64,000 bases of DNA, taken from contig JBBPIG010000007.1 of the NCBI GenBank assembly GCA_038040445.1, positions 200,310-264,309 on the forward strand. Reading direction: 5' to 3'. Below the pieces are notes generated by a model. The model was not told the origin of the DNA. It saw only the letters and a list, made by a program, of their open reading frames with translations, and searched no databases. Shown piece after piece: positions 61,419 through 64,000 of the stretch; position 1 is the first letter of the stretch; each line of letters opens with the position of its first letter. Both the position numbers and the translations under genes were made by a program. Source of the stretch: Acidobacteriota bacterium (lineage in GTDB: Bacteria; Acidobacteriota; Blastocatellia; UBA7656).

Positions 61419-61961
61419 TTAGTGCTGCGGGGCCCCAATCTCGATTCGCTTCTTTCCGTAGAAGACAACGTCCAGAATATCTCCGATCGAATCGCCCTCT
61501 GAGAATCTCATCTGAGAAGGGAGCGCATCTGCGGGCAAGTCAAACGCGATTTCGGTTGTGCAAGAGGCGCCCGCCGGAATCGGGCCGTTGCATTTGTTAC
61601 TCTGGGTAGACTCGAGCGTCTGTTGCCCGTCGACCGACAGGTGAAACTCTCTCCCCCGATCGTCAACCAGTATCGCGGACGCCTTCTTGAAGGTGTAGTC
61701 GACGCGCTTAGCGTGATTCGCAATCTTGAGCGTCACCACGTGGTAGACCCCTCGCGCGTTGGTCTGAGTGTCTCCGCTTCCGAGAGCGCTCGCCTTGCGA
61801 ACTCCAAGCACCGAGAACGCGAAATCGTCGTACTGAATTTCTTGATTCAGCCCGACAGCTTGATCTCGGCGGTTCAGTGCAGCCAGCATCGCCAGCCGCG
61901 AGAGGCCGATGGCCGCTACGATTGCGGCGGTAACGGCAAGTCCTTTGTAGTGTCCTTCCAT
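61419..61961 (-). CDS. Membrane-anchored DUF4352-like protein
   Basis: Starts at MEGHYKGL. A ~180-residue protein with one N-terminal membrane segment (LAVTAAIVAAIGLSRLAMLA) and an exported beta-sandwich: IQYDDFAFSVLGVRKA, VYHVVTLKIANHAKRVDYTF and REFHLSVDGQ, resembling DUF4352 immunoglobulin-like domains. These are thought to mediate protein contacts at the cell surface. No enzymatic motif. It is 77 bp upstream of uppS on the same strand. Confidence 0.7.
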   Translation of the reverse strand: MEGHYKGLAVTAAIVAAIGLSRLAMLAALNRRDQAVGLNQEIQYDDFAFSVLGVRKASALGSGDTQTNARGVYHVVTLKIANHAKRVDYTFKKASAILVDDRGREFHLSVDGQQTLESTQSNKCNGPIPAGASCTTEIAFDLPADALPSQMRFSEGDSIGDILDVVFYGKKRIEIGAPQH

Positions 61962-62086
61962 GCAATCCAACAAGAAGACGAAATACAAAACAGGAGGCGA
62001 AATACAGAAGTCGTCTTACTCTAATAGACTCCACCAACAAAAAAGTGAGCAAGCAGTGAGAAAACTGTGAGAAGCAACGGCTGGTG

Positions 62087-63574
62087 TCACTTCGCCGTCA
62101 ATACCGCCGGTTTTCTTCGCCGGGTCCCGGACGGCAAAGCGCTTTCGTCACCGCTGTCGGATTGCGGATTGCTCCTGGCGTCCGGGTTCTGATCCGAGTC
62201 AACACCGGACGGATGAGAGCCGAACCCTGTCAGAACCGCTTCGAGCATCGGCAGCAGCGAGGTGACCCGTTTGGCGCGGATCAACCAGTCCCACAGGGGT
62301 TCCAACTTCTTCCACCCACCGGCGTACGCGACGTGCCTCAACCCTTCTTTGAGGCCGGGCTTCGCGCAGGCGCCGCGCAATATCGAGCCCCACTTGTAGA
62401 ACTTCCTGTACGCTTGCCAGTAGCCCGCTTCCAGAGCTTCGGGCGTCATCTTCGCCGGCCGGAACACCACGTGACGAGTGTCAAACAGGTCCCAGTCATC
62501 GCTCATCATTCGTTCCTGTGCCTGCATCCGCTGGTACAGCGCAGTGCTCGGATACGGCGTCAGAATGTGAAACGTAGCCGTCTCGATTCCTTGCTCGATG
62601 GCCCACTCGACGGTGCGTTCGAACACCGTTTCGTCATCATCGTCCATGCCAAAGACGAAGCTTCCGTTGATCATCACTCCTGCCTCATGCAGCCTGTGAA
62701 TCGCAGCCGTGTAGTCCCTATCCAGATTCTGATACTTGTTTTGTTGGATCAGGTTGTTGCGGTTCAGCGTCTCAAAGCCGACGAATAGACTTCGAAGGCC
62801 GCTGTCCGCTGCTTTCTCCACCAAGCGCGGAGCCAGCACCGAGTTGACTGTTCCCGCTGCTTGCCACAATCGCTTCATTCCCTTCATTCCATCGAAGAGC
62901 GCCGATGCGAAGCGCGGGTCTCCAAACAGGTGGTCATCCAGAAAGTAGAGGTGCCGTCCGGGCAGCCTTTCGATCTCGGCCAGCGCTTTATCGACCTGCT
63001 GAGTGTAGAAGCCTTTGCCTCCTTCGAAGAACGCGACCTTATAGCAGAAATCGCAAGTGTGCGGACATCCGCGCGAAACGACTATCGAGTTGGGAACCAA
63101 GTAGAGATGACGCTTGATTAGCTCACGCCGAACCGGCGGTATATCGATCAGAGTTCGGGTCGTCGAGCGATAGACGCGGCCCGGTTTTCCCTCGCGATAG
63201 TCTTTCAAGAACGTCGGCCACGTATCCTCGCCAGGGCCGAGAAAGATTGTGTCGGCGTGGCGCATTGCTTCCTCGGGCAGCGACGTGACGTGCAGACCGC
63301 CAAGCGCAACGTGCGCGCCTTTCTTTCTATAGTGATCGGCAATCGAGTAAGCGCGCTTCGCCGAAGTGATGTACACCTGAATCACTACCAGGTCCGGCTC
63401 GTCGTTCAGATCGAGTTTCTCGACGTGCTCATCTTGCAGCTCGACAGAAGTCCCGGCCGGCAGGTAGCCGGCGAGTGTGGCGAGTCCCAGCGGTGGAAAC
63501 AGCGAGTACTTAATCGGCCGCCAGAAGGGACTCGTCGCCTCGGTGAGCGCCGGAAGGATCATTTTGACTTTCAT
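62087..63574 (-). CDS. B12-binding-domain radical SAM enzyme
   Basis: Start at MKVKMILP behind AGGAG (ten bases). The ~495-residue protein has an N-terminal cobalamin-binding-type Rossmann domain (PPLGLATLAGYLP, DLVVIQVYITSAKRAYSIA, HVALGGLHVTSLPEEA, FLGPGEDTWP) and a radical SAM core with VSRGCPHTCDFCYK, then HLYFLDDHLFGDPRFA and GSFVFGMDDDD. This is the class B methylase layout shared by BchE and hopanoid methylase HpnP. The substrate is unknown. The Ser/Pro/Arg-rich tail (last ~45 residues) looks disordered. B12 uptake genes elsewhere in the window fit its cofactor. Confidence 0.85.
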   Translation of the reverse strand: MKVKMILPALTEATSPFWRPIKYSLFPPLGLATLAGYLPAGTSVELQDEHVEKLDLNDEPDLVVIQVYITSAKRAYSIADHYRKKGAHVALGGLHVTSLPEEAMRHADTIFLGPGEDTWPTFLKDYREGKPGRVYRSTTRTLIDIPPVRRELIKRHLYLVPNSIVVSRGCPHTCDFCYKVAFFEGGKGFYTQQVDKALAEIERLPGRHLYFLDDHLFGDPRFASALFDGMKGMKRLWQAAGTVNSVLAPRLVEKAADSGLRSLFVGFETLNRNNLIQQNKYQNLDRDYTAAIHRLHEAGVMINGSFVFGMDDDDETVFERTVEWAIEQGIETATFHILTPYPSTALYQRMQAQERMMSDDWDLFDTRHVVFRPAKMTPEALEAGYWQAYRKFYKWGSILRGACAKPGLKEGLRHVAYAGGWKKLEPLWDWLIRAKRVTSLLPMLEAVLTGFGSHPSGVDSDQNPDARSNPQSDSGDESALPSGTRRRKPAVLTAK

Positions 63575-63713
63575 CTGCGCCAATCTCCTGTTAATACAGT
63601 GCGTGGCATTCCGAGCAACCCGAGCCAGTCGATCGGGCTCTAAGCACATTCTATCGGTCTGCATCGCCGGAAAAATGAGCCATCAGTGATTAAGTTGTGA
63701 GAAGATTCAAAGG

Positions 63714-64000
63714 ATGAGTCAGGTCAGCACTTCGGTTAGCAGTTATCGCTTCGACGACTTCTTCCTCGACGCAGGCAACCGGCAACTCTCGCGCAACCGT
63801 GAACCCGTCGCGCTGAACTCGAAGTATCTCGACGTGCTGGTGCTGCTCGTCAGTCGCGCGGGTCAGTTGGTCGAGAAGCAGCGAATCTTCGAAGAGGTAT
63901 GGGACGGCGTGTTCGTAACGGACGCCGCGCTGACTCAGTGCATCAAGGACATTCGCAAGCAACTCGGCGACGACGCTTCGAGTCCCCGGTACATTAAGAC
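63714..64000 (+). CDS. CadC/ToxR-type winged-helix protein, N-terminal part
   Basis: Starts at ATG 63714 and stays open to the window end. The visible 95 residues form an OmpR/PhoB-type winged helix: YRFDDFFLDAGNRQLSRN, LNSKYLDVLVLLVSRAGQLV, FEEVWDGVFVTDAALTQCIK and IRKQLGDDASSPRYIK. In Acidobacteria such N-terminal domains are often followed by a membrane segment and TPR or TolB-like repeats. That part is outside the window. Confidence 0.8.
   Translation, partial: MSQVSTSVSSYRFDDFFLDAGNRQLSRNREPVALNSKYLDVLVLLVSRAGQLVEKQRIFEEVWDGVFVTDAALTQCIKDIRKQLGDDASSPRYIK

Overview
The window reads as chromosomal DNA of a GC-rich, diderm bacterium, most likely an Acidobacteriota of the Blastocatellia type. 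That placement is an inference. It rests on the TonB-dependent receptor with an N-terminal carboxypeptidase-regulatory-like domain, the Uma2 and DUF433 genes, the CadC-type winged-helix regulator at the right edge, and housekeeping operons of deltaproteobacterial/acidobacterial layout. No rRNA, tRNA, complete transposase or CRISPR array was seen.

Layout. 1-2.2 kb: end of a flavin monooxygenase, a secreted S9-type hydrolase and a Uma2 protein. 2.2-7.1 kb (minus): peptidase C26, MFS exporter, SDR, NamZ-like muramidase and an FmdE-like protein. 7.4-8.8 kb: a periplasmic thioredoxin-like protein and two tandem TIR proteins. 9-15 kb: a vitamin B12 uptake locus, with a cobalamin riboswitch and terminator before btuF-btuC-btuD and a second cobalamin riboswitch before the TonB receptor. 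15-18.7 kb: a peptidoglycan-binding protein, a long rod-like RNA candidate, the YmdB phosphodiesterase and a class III aminotransferase. 19.3-33 kb: a GAF-GGDEF diguanylate cyclase, then mreB-mreC-mreD-mrdA-rodA, a Uma2 gene, a fused radical SAM/DUF2344 protein and an RNase E/G with a huge insertion in its S1 domain. 33-37.6 kb: a phosphatase, a DUF4337 protein and a secreted fungalysin protease. 37.6-39.7 kb: a small accessory island of broken genes around one apparent integron cassette. 39.7-48.9 kb: M61 peptidase, Gfo/Idh oxidoreductase, GT39 transferase, a degenerate alpha/beta hydrolase, ruvA, a TlpA-like protein, a Fis-type HTH, cvpA and purC. 49-54.7 kb: uvrB, a broken MazF module, aroC and def. 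55-60.5 kb: phoH-pgpH-ybeY-corC. 60.5-64 kb: uppS, a DUF4352-like protein, a B12-type radical SAM enzyme and the start of a winged-helix regulator.

Three themes stand out. First, many gene junctions carry arrays of different 7-bp repeats in inverted orientation, able to form long hairpins. They abut or supply stop codons (btuD, purC), sit inside a cobalamin riboswitch, and appear within a reading frame as a domain linker. Second, three toxin-type genes are visibly broken: a DUF5615 toxin (frameshift and truncation), a Fic protein (internal deletion) and MazF (one-base frameshift). An HNH gene ends in an attC-like site beside an integrase fragment. Third, RNase E/G carries about 510 disordered residues inside the S1 domain rather than at the C-terminus.

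All functional calls come from reading sequence and motifs. No database search was run.
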